Source: Palsa-504 sp963739135 | GTDB lineage: Bacteria > Actinomycetota > Actinomycetes > Streptosporangiales > Streptosporangiaceae | Assembly (NCBI GenBank): GCA_963739135.1 | Contig: CAVTZG010000013.1 | Location: forward strand, 248,001 to 312,000 | Direction of reading: 5' to 3' | Length of the DNA: 64,000 nucleotides | Part shown: positions 38,442 through 45,776 of the stretch, one piece after another | Layout: each line of letters begins with the position of its first letter | How positions within the stretch are numbered: the stretch's first letter is position 1 | Position numbers and translations under genes: made by a program | The notes under the pieces: generated by a model | What the model was told of the DNA's origin: nothing | Database searches by the model: none | Seen by the model: only the letters and a program-made list of their open reading frames with translations

Positions 38442-38490
38442 TGAAACCCGGGTTTCAGCACCCTGGAGGGGTCGTGAAGCCCGGGTTTCA
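38442..38490. repeat. Paired-palindrome intergenic element, copy C
   Basis: TGAAACCCGGGTTTCA (38442-38457, perfect) and TGAAGCCCGGGTTTCA (38475-38490), starts 33 bases apart. Closest relative of copy B. It marks the point where the conserved alaS-ruvX-mltG order ends. Confidence 0.8.
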
Positions 38491-38500
38491 TTCCGTGCGA

Positions 38501-38539
38501 CCGACAAGAAAATTTTTCTTGACAAGTTTTATTGTCGGA
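38501..38539. promoter_or_regulatory. Dyad operator/promoter region of the ArsR-led operon
   Basis: CCGACAA (38501-38507) and TTGTCGG (38533-38539) are perfect inverted arms around an AT-rich core that itself holds AAGAAAA/TTTTCTT and an inner GACAA/TTGTC dyad (38521-38537). TTGACA (38519-38524) could be a -35 box. The region lies 15 bases before the ArsR-like gene, so self-repression is likely. Confidence 0.55.
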
Positions 38540-38554
38540 TGGGAAGATCTGGTC

Positions 38555-39226
38555 ATGATCGATGTGGCAGTGATCGACAACCCGGCCGCGGCTGAGGCGG
38601 CGCTGGAACCGGCGCGGGCGCGGTTGCTGGCGCAACTGACCGAACCGCGGTCGGCGACCATGCTGGCCGCCGCCGTGGGTCTACCCCGGCAGAAGGTCAA
38701 CTATCACCTGCGGACACTGGAGCAGCACGGGCTGGTGGAGCTGGTGGAGGAGCGGCGCAAGGGCAACGTGACCGAACGGCTGCTGCGGGCGGCTGCGGCC
38801 TCCTACGTGATCTCGCCGGCCGCGCTGGCCGCCGTGGCCCCCGACCCGGCCCGGGCACCGGACCGGCTGTCGGCCCGGTGGCTGCTCGCCGTGGCTGCTC
38901 AGCTGGTCCGGGATGTCGGTGACCTGATCACCGGCGCGACCCGGGCCCAGAAGAAGCTGGCCACCTTCGCCATGGACGGCACGGTACGGTTCGCCTCGGC
39001 CGCCGACCGGGCCGCGTTCACCGCCGAGCTGATGCAGGCGGTGACCTCCCTGGTGGCGAAGTACCACGACGAGCAGGCCGAGGGCGGCCGCGAGCACCAT
39101 CTCGTCGTCGCCGTCCACCCGAGCGTCACGGCCGGGCCGGACGCCGCCGCGGTCCAGGACGAGGGCAACGACGAGGGCAAGGATGAGGGCAAGGATGAGG
39201 TCAAGGAAAGGAAAGCGGAAGCCTGA
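38555..39226 (+). CDS. ArsR-type winged-helix transcriptional regulator
   Basis: 223 residues. The winged helix is near the N-terminus (ARARLLAQLTEPRSATMLAA, then VNYHLRTLEQHGLVELVEER). There are no cysteines in the metal-site position, so it is probably not a metal sensor. The C-terminal half is helical, ending in a tandem acidic Asp-Glu-Gly-Lys repeat. Such regulators are often paired with an SRPBCC (AHSA1) protein, as here, with stop and start overlapping at 39226. The ATG at 38555 has GGGAAG 8-9 bases upstream; the frame further upstream runs through the repeat element. Confidence 0.85.
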   Translation: MIDVAVIDNPAAAEAALEPARARLLAQLTEPRSATMLAAAVGLPRQKVNYHLRTLEQHGLVELVEERRKGNVTERLLRAAAASYVISPAALAAVAPDPARAPDRLSARWLLAVAAQLVRDVGDLITGATRAQKKLATFAMDGTVRFASAADRAAFTAELMQAVTSLVAKYHDEQAEGGREHHLVVAVHPSVTAGPDAAAVQDEGNDEGKDEGKDEVKERKAEA

Positions 39227-40089
39227 TGGGTCACCAGTTCACGCAGCACGATACCGCCGAGGTCCCGGCCAGCCCGGAGGAGGTCTGGGCCGCGATAGCC
39301 ACCGGGCCGGGCATCGACTCCTGGTTCATGGGCCGCAACGAGGTCAAGCCCGGCGCCGACGGCACGGTCCGCACCGTGTTCGGCGATTACGCGCCCGAGT
39401 CGCCGATCACCGCGTGGGATCCCGCTCACCGGTTCGGCTACCGCAGCGGCCAGGCCCCGGACGGCCGGTTCATCGCCTTCGAGTACCTGATCGAGGGACG
39501 CGCCGGCGGCAGCACCGTCCTGCGCGCCGTCACCAGCGGCTTCATTCCCGGCGACGACTGGGCGGACGAGTTCGAGGCGATGACGCTAGGCGGCGCGCTG
39601 TACTTCGCGACCCTGGTCGAGTACCTCACGTACTTCCCCGGCCGGTTCGCGGCGCCGGTCACGGCGTACGGGCCGCCCGGCCCGGACTGGACCCGCGACC
39701 GGGCGCTGCTCGGCCAGGCGCTGGGCCTGGCCGAGCCGGCGGGCCGCGGTGACCCGGTGCGGTTCACCGGCGAGGCCGGGCCTGCCCAGGGCGTGGTCTA
39801 CTTCGCCAACGCGCACACGATCGGCGTCCGCACCGGCGATGCGCTGTACCGGTTCATGCGCGGGTTCGGCAAGCCGGTGATCGCGGCCCACGAGCTGTTC
39901 GCCGCCCACGCCCAGCCCGCCCACGACCAGCCCGCCCACGACCAGCCCGGCCACGCCCAGCCCGCCCAAGCCCAGCCCGGCCACGCCCAGCCCGGCCAAG
40001 CCCAGCCCGGCCACGCCCAGCCCGGCCACGCCCAGCCCGGCCACGCCCAGCAGTACTGGGAAACCTGGCTCCACCGGACGCTCGCCTGA
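39226..40089 (+). CDS. SRPBCC/AHSA1-like protein with repetitive C-terminus
   Basis: 287 residues. The SRPBCC fold is recognisable from EVPASPEEVWAAIATGPGI and VRTVFGDYAPESPITAWD to about residue 215. Members bind small hydrophobic ligands, and those next to ArsR genes have no known substrate. From about residue 226 a pentapeptide repeat of the AQPGH type runs for ten 15-bp units (39901-40050), followed by QYWETWLHRTLA. The repeat carries many histidines and may be an unstable DNA repeat tolerated in a tail. Second gene of a five-gene run. Confidence 0.8.
   Translation: MGHQFTQHDTAEVPASPEEVWAAIATGPGIDSWFMGRNEVKPGADGTVRTVFGDYAPESPITAWDPAHRFGYRSGQAPDGRFIAFEYLIEGRAGGSTVLRAVTSGFIPGDDWADEFEAMTLGGALYFATLVEYLTYFPGRFAAPVTAYGPPGPDWTRDRALLGQALGLAEPAGRGDPVRFTGEAGPAQGVVYFANAHTIGVRTGDALYRFMRGFGKPVIAAHELFAAHAQPAHDQPAHDQPGHAQPAQAQPGHAQPGQAQPGHAQPGHAQPGHAQQYWETWLHRTLA
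39901..40050 (+). repeat. 15-bp coding tandem repeat, ten units
   Basis: Ten consecutive 15-bp units, consensus CCCGGCCACGCCCAG, with one or two substitutions per unit, in the last part of the SRPBCC gene. Being a multiple of three, unit changes keep the frame. Confidence 0.9.
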
Positions 40090-40126
40090 CCGTCCGGGCT
40101 CAACCACCACCAACGGGAGGACCCTC

Positions 40127-40927
40127 ATGACCACCGTCCGCTCAGCCGACGGCACGACCATCGCGTATACCCGGGCCGGCCAGGGGCCGCCGCTGATCCT
40201 GGTGGACGGCGCCCTGTGCAGCCGGTCGTTCGGCCCGATGCCCAAGCTGGCCGAGCAGCTGACCCCGCACTTCACCGTGTACACCTACGACCGCCGCGGC
40301 CGCGGCGACAGCGGGGACACCGCGCCCTACGAACCTGACCGCGAGGTCGAGGACCTGGAGGCGCTGGTCGCGGTGGCCGGCGAATCCGTATACCTGCACG
40401 GCACGTCGTCCGGAGCCGCCCTGGTCCTGGAGGCGGCCAAGCACATCCGCTCGATCAGGAAGCTGTCGGCCTACGAGCCGCCCTTCATCGTCGACGGCAG
40501 CAGGCCGCCGATGCCGCCGGACTGGCTGCCCAGGCTGGAGGCGCTGGTCGCGGACGGGCGCCGCGGCGACACGGTCAAGATGTTCATGCGGTTCGTCGGC
40601 ACGCCGGCCATCTTCACCGCGATCATGCCGCTCACCCCCGTGTGGGGCAAGCTCAAGGCGGCCGCGCCCACCCTGCCATACGACATCACGCTCCTGCACG
40701 ACTACCAGCAGGGGAAGCCGTTCACACCGGGGGAGTGGGCCGCGATCAAGGTGCCGGCGCTTGTCGCCGCGGGCGGCAAGAGCCCGGCCTGGATGACCAA
40801 CGGCACGCGTGCCCTGGCCGACGCCCTGCCGGACGCGACGTACCGCACCCTGCCGGGCCAGAACCACATGGTCAAGGCCCAGGCCCTCGCCCCCGTGCTC
40901 ACCGAGTTCTTCACCGACGACCACTGA
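40127..40927 (+). CDS. Alpha/beta hydrolase
   Basis: 266 residues of alpha/beta hydrolase fold. The start SADGTTIAYTRAGQGPPLIL, YDRRGRGDSG, the nucleophile elbow HGTSSGAALVLEA and the C-terminal GQNHMVKA with the catalytic histidine are visible. The substrate is unknown. AACGGGAGG lies about 8 bases before the ATG. The stop is followed by three near-copies of an 11-bp CACTGATGAC stretch (40919-40960), a local duplication of the gene end. Third gene of the ArsR-led run. Confidence 0.85.
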   Translation: MTTVRSADGTTIAYTRAGQGPPLILVDGALCSRSFGPMPKLAEQLTPHFTVYTYDRRGRGDSGDTAPYEPDREVEDLEALVAVAGESVYLHGTSSGAALVLEAAKHIRSIRKLSAYEPPFIVDGSRPPMPPDWLPRLEALVADGRRGDTVKMFMRFVGTPAIFTAIMPLTPVWGKLKAAAPTLPYDITLLHDYQQGKPFTPGEWAAIKVPALVAAGGKSPAWMTNGTRALADALPDATYRTLPGQNHMVKAQALAPVLTEFFTDDH

Positions 40928-40995
40928 TGATCACTGATGACCACTGATGACCACCGACGACCAATAGAGACGACCACCAGAAGGGAGCCTGACCA

Positions 40996-41538
40996 ATGAG
41001 GAAGATCAACGCTGGTCTGTTCATCTCGCTCGATGGCGTGGTAGAGGCGCCGGAGAAGTGGACCGGGCCCTACTTCAACGACCAGGTCGGTCAGGCCGTG
41101 GGCGGGCTGATGGCGCAGAACGACGCCATGCTGCTCGGCCGGGTGACCTACGAGGGGTTCGCCGCGGCCTTCGGCGGCCAGTCCGGCGGGATGGCCGATC
41201 AGATGAACAACACGCCCAAGTTCGTCGTGTCCGGCACGCTCACCTCGGCCGACTGGCAGAACTCCACGCTGATCAGCGGCGACGTGGCCGGCCAGATCCG
41301 CGACCTGAAGCAGCAGCCGGGCGGAGGCATCGGCATGAGCGGCAGCTCCGCCCTGATCACCTGGCTGCTGCGGCACGGCCTGCTTGACCGGCTGGACCTG
41401 CTCGTCTTCCCGGTCGTGCTGGGCAGCGGCAAGCGCCTGTTCGACGACCCGGACGGGCAGATGCCGTTCACGCTCACCCGCTCGGAGGCGTTCAGCACCG
41501 GCGTGGTGCACCTGAGTTACGAGCCTGCCAGTCAGTGA
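40996..41538 (+). CDS. Dihydrofolate reductase-family protein (RibD C-terminal-like)
   Basis: 180 residues. The family pattern is clear from FISLDGVVEAPEKW, MLLGRVTYEGF, KFVVSGTL and the C-terminal LLVFPVVLGSGKRLF. Homologues reduce pterin- or flavin-pathway substrates with NADPH, but most of these stand-alone genes have no proven role. AAGGGAG lies about 9 bases before the ATG. It overlaps the next gene by 4 bases (GTGA), which supports cotranscription. Confidence 0.88.
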   Translation: MRKINAGLFISLDGVVEAPEKWTGPYFNDQVGQAVGGLMAQNDAMLLGRVTYEGFAAAFGGQSGGMADQMNNTPKFVVSGTLTSADWQNSTLISGDVAGQIRDLKQQPGGGIGMSGSSALITWLLRHGLLDRLDLLVFPVVLGSGKRLFDDPDGQMPFTLTRSEAFSTGVVHLSYEPASQ

Positions 41539-41930
41539 CAAGCCGGATGGGCGGCGAAGCGGCCATCGGCTGGATCAGGGAAATCGTGCTCGACTGCGCC
41601 GAACCGTGGGCCCTGGCCCGATTCTGGGCCGGCCTGCTCGGCGGCACGCCGGTGGAATGGTATCCGGGCTGGGTGACCCTGGAGCCGCCTCCGCACGGCC
41701 AGCGGCTCTCCTTCCAGGCCACCAGCTCACCGAGAGACCAGGACGTATCCCGGGTGCACTTCGACATCCTGGTCGACGACCTGGCCGCGGCCCACAACCG
41801 GGTCGTGTCGGAAGGCGCGACACCGGTCGGGGAGCACGTCTCGCCTCGCCCGGGCCCCGCGGGCGAGGCGATCGGTTGGCGGGTCTACCGCGATCCGGCC
41901 GGGCACCCGTTCTGCCTGGTCCTCCGCTGA
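41535..41930 (+). CDS. VOC-family (glyoxalase-like) protein
   Basis: 131 residues, one VOC module pair. LDCAEPWALARFWAGLLGG is the typical first strand and helix, and VHFDILVDDLAAAHNRVVS and YRDPAGHPFCLVL complete the fold. A His and Glu/Asp metal site is possible but not certain. The substrate is unknown; many such proteins bind aromatic or thiol compounds or antibiotics. Last gene of the five-gene ArsR-led run. Confidence 0.82.
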   Translation: MTSRMGGEAAIGWIREIVLDCAEPWALARFWAGLLGGTPVEWYPGWVTLEPPPHGQRLSFQATSSPRDQDVSRVHFDILVDDLAAAHNRVVSEGATPVGEHVSPRPGPAGEAIGWRVYRDPAGHPFCLVLR

Positions 41931-41945
41931 AGCGCCGTCCCAGGA

Positions 41946-42455
41946 TCAGCCGAGTCCGGGGACGGGACGCCCGTCCTCCAGGTAGACCAGATGCTTGCTG
42001 CCGGCGGCCGCGCGGACCCGGCGCCTGATCGGGCCGCGCAGCAGGCCGAACGCCTCGGGCAGGCCCGCCAGCCGGTACTCGGAGATCTCCTCGGGCTGCA
42101 GCACGACACCGGCCAGGGCCTGGTGACCGACCCGGCCGCAATCGAACAGGAACCGGATGCCGCCCGCCCGGCCCGGGCGCGGCCGGCGGAAATCCATCGC
42201 CGCCAGCCGCCCGCGGCGCACGTCCACGCCGCACTCCTCGAGGACCTCACGCCGGCACGCCTCCCAGGGCGTCTCGCCGTCGGCTTCCATGACGCCACCC
42301 GGGATCGTCCAGCCCGACTTATAGGTCGGCTTGAGGATCAGCAGCCGGCCGGCCCGGTCGAAGATGAGCGCCCCCGCCGATACCGGGATCGCCGGGAGTG
42401 GCTCTTCGGCCAGGTCCGGTCCCGCCTCCTGATTACCGATCATGGCCGCCATCAT
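41946..42455 (-). CDS. NUDIX hydrolase
   Basis: 169 residues. The NUDIX box is complete: GGVMEADGETPWEACRREVL followed by EECG. It hydrolyses a nucleoside diphosphate linked to some group; the substrate is not predictable. Several starts are possible (42455, 42452, 42443). A TATTAT hexamer on the minus strand at 42459-42454 overlaps the first ATG, so if it is the -10 box the true start is the ATG at 42443 with almost no leader. It converges on the VOC gene with 15 bases between stops. Confidence 0.88.
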   Translation of the reverse strand: MMAAMIGNQEAGPDLAEEPLPAIPVSAGALIFDRAGRLLILKPTYKSGWTIPGGVMEADGETPWEACRREVLEECGVDVRRGRLAAMDFRRPRPGRAGGIRFLFDCGRVGHQALAGVVLQPEEISEYRLAGLPEAFGLLRGPIRRRVRAAAGSKHLVYLEDGRPVPGLG

Positions 42456-42519
42456 AATAAATGTCGCATGGCGCTTTATTTCCGTATCAGCAACTCGCCA
42501 TTTCAGGATGACCCAGGAA

Positions 42520-42879
42520 TCAGACGGGGCGGTCTTTCTTGGGCAGCTTGCTGACCACCGCCGCGTATGAGGCGTCGATGGCCTCGGTCAGCTCATCATC
42601 GGGGATGGCACCGCCGATCTGCAGCGTGTTCCACCCGGACCGGCCGATGTAGGGCATCACCGATGCGTCGTCCGGGTACCGCAGCAGCCACTCGTCCGCC
42701 AGGTCCCTGGACGCGCCGCACTTGACGCCCACCGACGAACCGGAGCCCGAACCGGAGCCCGACCCGAGGAACGCGAAGATCTTGGCTCCGACCTTGGCCA
42801 CCACGTCGCCTTCCCACGGCTCGTCCTGCCAGGCGCCCGGCTTGGCCAGGCAGTAGGCGAGCAGGTCTTCCCATGTCAT
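42520..42879 (-). CDS. MmcQ/YjbR family protein
   Basis: 119 residues. The fold starts MTWEDLLAYCLAKPGAWQDE and ends with the conserved SGWNTLQIGGAIPDDEL region. Members are small double-wing proteins with CyaY-like topology, often called DNA-binding, with no firm function. A Gly-Ser run in the middle is coded by two copies of a 12-bp unit (42737-42760), a local slippage product. GGAGAG lies 6 bases before the ATG. It precedes the NUDIX gene on the same strand by 64 bases. Confidence 0.82.
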   Translation of the reverse strand: MTWEDLLAYCLAKPGAWQDEPWEGDVVAKVGAKIFAFLGSGSGSGSGSSVGVKCGASRDLADEWLLRYPDDASVMPYIGRSGWNTLQIGGAIPDDELTEAIDASYAAVVSKLPKKDRPV

Positions 42880-42920
42880 TGCCGGCTCTCCACGCGGTCA
42901 AAAGGGAAAAAGGAAAAAGA

Positions 42921-42954
42921 GAACAGGGAACAGGGAACAGGGAACAGGGAACAG
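42921..42954. repeat. 7-bp tandem repeat GAACAGG
   Basis: Four full units and one partial unit of GAACAGG, preceded by a purine-rich stretch of short A-runs (42901-42920). It lies between the MmcQ gene start and the end of the SnoaL-like gene. Confidence 0.9.
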
Positions 42955-42967
42955 TAGTCGGCCGCGA

Positions 42968-43315
42968 TCACGAGTCGAACGTGACGACCAGGCCCGCGAT
43001 CAGGCCCTCGCGCCAGCACAACTCCAGGGTGCCGTCCCCGCCCGCGTCCCAGTTGAAGCGGATCGTGTCGTGGTCGCCGTCCCGTGCCACCGACCTGCTG
43101 GTCATCGTGTCCGACGGCGGGCGCTCGGCGTAGGCCCGGGCGATCTGGTCCAATCCCGCATAGGGCCCGACCGGGACCCCTTCGAACCGCATTACCGCGT
43201 CCGGGGCGAACGTGGCCAGGAAGGCCGTCCAGTCGTGGCTGCGGACCGCCGCGTTGAACAACAGGAAATGCTCCTCGACGCGATCGCTCACAACCGCGAT
43301 TCTAGGTAAAGCCAT
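42968..43315 (-). CDS. SnoaL/NTF2-like small protein
   Basis: About 115 residues. The pattern VEEHFLLFNAAVRSHDWTAF, FAPDAVMRFEGVPVGPYAG, and a later RFNWDAGGDGTLELCW is the SnoaL-like NTF2 fold, used by isomerases, hydrolases and ligand-binding proteins. The pocket residues do not allow a substrate guess. Start uncertain: the ATG at 43315 or the GTG at 43291, neither with a clear ribosome site. A copy of the dispersed GCCGAACGGGCC motif lies just upstream at 43331-43349. Confidence 0.78.
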   Translation of the reverse strand: MALPRIAVVSDRVEEHFLLFNAAVRSHDWTAFLATFAPDAVMRFEGVPVGPYAGLDQIARAYAERPPSDTMTSRSVARDGDHDTIRFNWDAGGDGTLELCWREGLIAGLVVTFDS

Positions 43316-43330
43316 CAGCGAAAGCTGATA

Positions 43331-43349
43331 CCACGGCCCGTTCGGCATA
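43331..43349 (-). repeat. Dispersed GCCGAACGGGCCGTG motif, minus orientation
   Basis: TATGCCGAACGGGCCGTGG read on the minus strand, a perfect consensus copy. In the region between the divergent SnoaL-like and HAD genes. Confidence 0.65.
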
Positions 43350-43419
43350 ATGTTCTTGAATTCATCAGCGGGACCCAGTGGCCGGGGCGAGCCGGCCGGA
43401 ACGTACCACGGGGGGGCTA

Positions 43420-44016
43420 ATGGGCCCGGTCGGCTTTGACCTGGACATGACGCTGATCGACTCCCGGCCCGCTATCCTGGCCTCCTTCGTCGAACTAGCC
43501 AGGGAAACCGCCACAGACATCGATCTGGCCGCCGTGGACGGCCGTCTCGGGATCAAGCTGGAAGACGAGGTGACGTACTGGTTCCCGCCCGGCCAGCAAG
43601 CTGCGGCGGTCACCATCTACCGGCGGCACTACGTGCGGCTGGCGCCGCAGCTGACCACCCTGCTGCCCGGCGCGCACGAGGCGCTGGCCGCGGTGTGGGC
43701 GGCGGGGGAGCGGGCCGTGATCATCACGGCCAAGCACCCGGTCTCGGTCGAGCCGAGCCTGCGCGCCGTCGGCCTGACCGCCGACGATGTGTTCACCCAC
43801 GTGCACGGGCCGGAGAAGGCGGCGGTGCTGCGGAAGCTGAACGCGGCCGCGTACGTCGGCGACAGCCCGCCCGACATGGCCGCCGCGCGGGCGGCGGGGG
43901 CGCGGGCGGTGGGCGTCGCGACCGGCTCGTTCGGCGCCGGCGAACTGGCCCGCGCGGGCGCCGACGTGGTGCTCGACTCGCTCACCGGCTTCCCAGCCTG
44001 GTACCAGGGCATCTAG
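43420..44016 (+). CDS. HAD-superfamily hydrolase
   Basis: 198 residues from the ATG at 43420. Motif I is FDLDMTLIDS with the nucleophile and acid aspartates, motif II is VIITAK, and motif IV is YVGDSPPDMAAA. The cap is small and helical (subclass I, phosphoglycolate phosphatase-like). The substrate is unknown. A run of seven G bases just upstream may serve as ribosome site. The stop TAG shares the palindrome CTAG (44013-44016) with the stop of the convergent zincin gene. Confidence 0.88.
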   Translation: MGPVGFDLDMTLIDSRPAILASFVELARETATDIDLAAVDGRLGIKLEDEVTYWFPPGQQAAAVTIYRRHYVRLAPQLTTLLPGAHEALAAVWAAGERAVIITAKHPVSVEPSLRAVGLTADDVFTHVHGPEKAAVLRKLNAAAYVGDSPPDMAAARAAGARAVGVATGSFGAGELARAGADVVLDSLTGFPAWYQGI

Positions 44017-44603
44017 GCGGCCGAGGCGATGGCCGCCGCCACCCGGTAGGGCAGCGGCTGCGGGTGCACCAGCAGGGCCCGCGCCACCTGCCGGATCCGC
44101 GGCCGGAGCGGGGTCAGCGCCTGCTCGCAGTACCGCCAGGCCGTGACCTCGTCGCCGCCGAAACGCTCCCGCATCCCGCGCCGGAACCGCCGGGCGTCAC
44201 CCCCGTCGTCACGCCAGGTCGGCAGCCAGCCGCGCAGCGCCTCGTCGTCGGCCGGCAGCGACCAATCCCGCAGCCGCTCGGCGATCTGGCCCGCCGCGTC
44301 GATGACGAACGCCTGCTCGCCGCCGCCGGACACGCTGTGCACCCGGCCCTGGCTGGCGGAGCCGTGCCTGATGCTGGCCGAGCTGAACCGCGCCCCGACC
44401 GTCAGCGCGGCCACGACATGCCCGGCCTCGTGCCAGGCGGTCAGCACCGCCGCCGTCCGGGCCGGCCTGTAGCTCGCCGCAGCACCCAGGTCGTACCGCT
44501 GCCTGATCCACTGCTCATGCACGACCGACTCGTCGTCGTAGCGGACGAGCCGGCTCAGCTCGGCCTGGATCCGGGCCAGGTGCCGGGACTCGGCGGGCGT
44601 CAT
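44013..44603 (-). CDS. Orphan M41-like zinc metalloprotease-fold protein
   Basis: 196 residues. The zincin motif AWHEAGHVVAAL is followed, at FtsH-like spacing, by AAGQIAERL and by GGDARRFRRGMRERFGG. The aspartate in the last block matches the third zinc ligand of the FtsH (M41) peptidase domain. There is no AAA+ domain, no membrane helix and no signal peptide, so it resembles only the protease part of FtsH. Whether it is active is unknown. It overlaps the VOC gene upstream (ATGA) and is third in a minus-strand run DUF1707-VOC-zincin. Confidence 0.7.
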   Translation of the reverse strand: MTPAESRHLARIQAELSRLVRYDDESVVHEQWIRQRYDLGAAASYRPARTAAVLTAWHEAGHVVAALTVGARFSSASIRHGSASQGRVHSVSGGGEQAFVIDAAGQIAERLRDWSLPADDEALRGWLPTWRDDGGDARRFRRGMRERFGGDEVTAWRYCEQALTPLRPRIRQVARALLVHPQPLPYRVAAAIASAA

Positions 44604-44980
44604 CGGGGCGTCAGCACGCAGAACTCGCTGCCCTCCGGGTCGGCCAGCACCACCCAGGGCACGTCACCTTGGGCCCCTTGGCCGATGTCGGCGGGCACCG
44701 CGCCGAGGCTGAGCAGCCGCTCCGCCTCGGCCGCCTGATGGGCGGCCGATTCGGTGGCCAGGTCCAGGTGGATCCGGTTCTTTCCGGTCTTCGCCTCGGG
44801 CACGGGCACGAACACCAGCGGCAGCGCCGCCGGACCGGGATAGCGGAAGCCCGGCGGCCACACGTCCAGCTCGACCGCCGTTTCGTCCGCTACCTCCCAG
44901 CCCAGGGCGGCCGCCCAGAACCGGGCCAGCCGGGCCGGGTCGGCCGCGTCGACGACCAGGTGCACGAGGCGGGTGGGCAC
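44600..44980 (-). CDS. VOC-family (glyoxalase-like) protein
   Basis: 126 residues. LVHLVVDAADPARLARFWAA opens the fold, NRIHLDLATES begins the second module, and ADPEGSEFCVLTP ends it. Substrate unknown. The GTG start at 44980 lies 9 bases after the DUF1707 stop, and the stop overlaps the zincin start, so the three genes should be translated from one mRNA. Confidence 0.85.
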   Translation of the reverse strand: MPTRLVHLVVDAADPARLARFWAAALGWEVADETAVELDVWPPGFRYPGPAALPLVFVPVPEAKTGKNRIHLDLATESAAHQAAEAERLLSLGAVPADIGQGAQGDVPWVVLADPEGSEFCVLTPR

Positions 44981-44989
44981 CGGACCGCC

Positions 44990-45640
44990 TCAGCGCGCCG
45001 CGATCTCGTACGGCCTGGGCTGCCTGGTCAGCCACTGCCAGAACGTCCGGTGCGGCGGCCGCGCGATGAAATGGCCGCTGCCGACCTTGCCCGTGACCTC
45101 GATCCGCAGCAGCTCGGGCACGCCGGAACCCCATGGGGCGCGGATTCGGACCTGGCCGCTGCGCACCGCCACGTCATCGGTGTCCACCACGATGCCTGGC
45201 TTGGTGATCAGGATGATCCGGCCGCTGTGCACGTCGGCGTCGATCTGCAGCGACGGCTGCGTGATGACGGCCTGGGTGAAGTCCAGCCTCAGCTCACCGC
45301 TGTGGATCTGCGCCTCGATCCGCTGTGGCACGACCCACGGCCCGTCCCGCTTGGTGTGCCCGCTGTGGGTGTCGATCCGCACCACGTCCTTGGCCCGCAC
45401 GGCCGGCGTGGCCGGCGCGGTCGGCACCGATCCGGCGGCGGGCAGGTCGGCCACCAGCTTGGCCAGTTCGCCGTAGGTCCGGGCGGTCATGGCCAGTTCC
45501 AGCCGCTCGTCGAGCTCATCCGCGGTCAGCCGCCCGTCTCCCGCCGACACGCGCAGCAGCTCGACCACCCGGTCCCGGTCGTCGTGCGAGGCGCGCAACT
45601 CGCTGCGGGCCACCTCGCTGCCGGGTTCGGAATCCGCCAT
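44990..45640 (-). CDS. DUF1707 SHOCT-like domain protein
   Basis: 216 residues. The DUF1707 domain is at about 16-68 (LRASHDDRDRVVELLRVSAG, LTADELDERLELAMTARTYG, LAKLVADLP). The C-terminal half is beta-rich (VRIDTHSGHTKRDG, IQIDADVHSG-like strands) and resembles the extracytoplasmic beta-helix region of YvqF/LiaF-like proteins, but no membrane helix is present. Function unknown; the family is common in actinobacteria and often linked to envelope stress. First gene of the DUF1707-VOC-zincin run. Confidence 0.85.
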   Translation of the reverse strand: MADSEPGSEVARSELRASHDDRDRVVELLRVSAGDGRLTADELDERLELAMTARTYGELAKLVADLPAAGSVPTAPATPAVRAKDVVRIDTHSGHTKRDGPWVVPQRIEAQIHSGELRLDFTQAVITQPSLQIDADVHSGRIILITKPGIVVDTDDVAVRSGQVRIRAPWGSGVPELLRIEVTGKVGSGHFIARPPHRTFWQWLTRQPRPYEIAAR

Positions 45641-45726
45641 GGGAAAACTCTAGAGCCGGCGCCCTGTCCCGCACCACGCCCCGCCGGCCGCCACCGCCCG
45701 TCCGCCGTCGGCTGCGGACGATCTTG

Positions 45727-45746
45727 AGGCCGAACGGGCCGTGGTG
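45727..45746 (+). repeat. Dispersed GCCGAACGGGCCGTG motif
   Basis: AGGCCGAACGGGCCGTGGTG, in the gap between the second VOC gene and the DUF1707 gene. Confidence 0.6.
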
Positions 45747-45776
45747 CTTGCCGCCCTTGACGTCGATCAGCCCGGT

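Noticed and set aside
39798..40103. Minus-strand frame of Trp/Ala/Gly repeats opposite the SRPBCC tail
   Set aside because: It is the antisense reading of the 15-bp coding repeat; the plus-strand protein has a recognisable domain and start.
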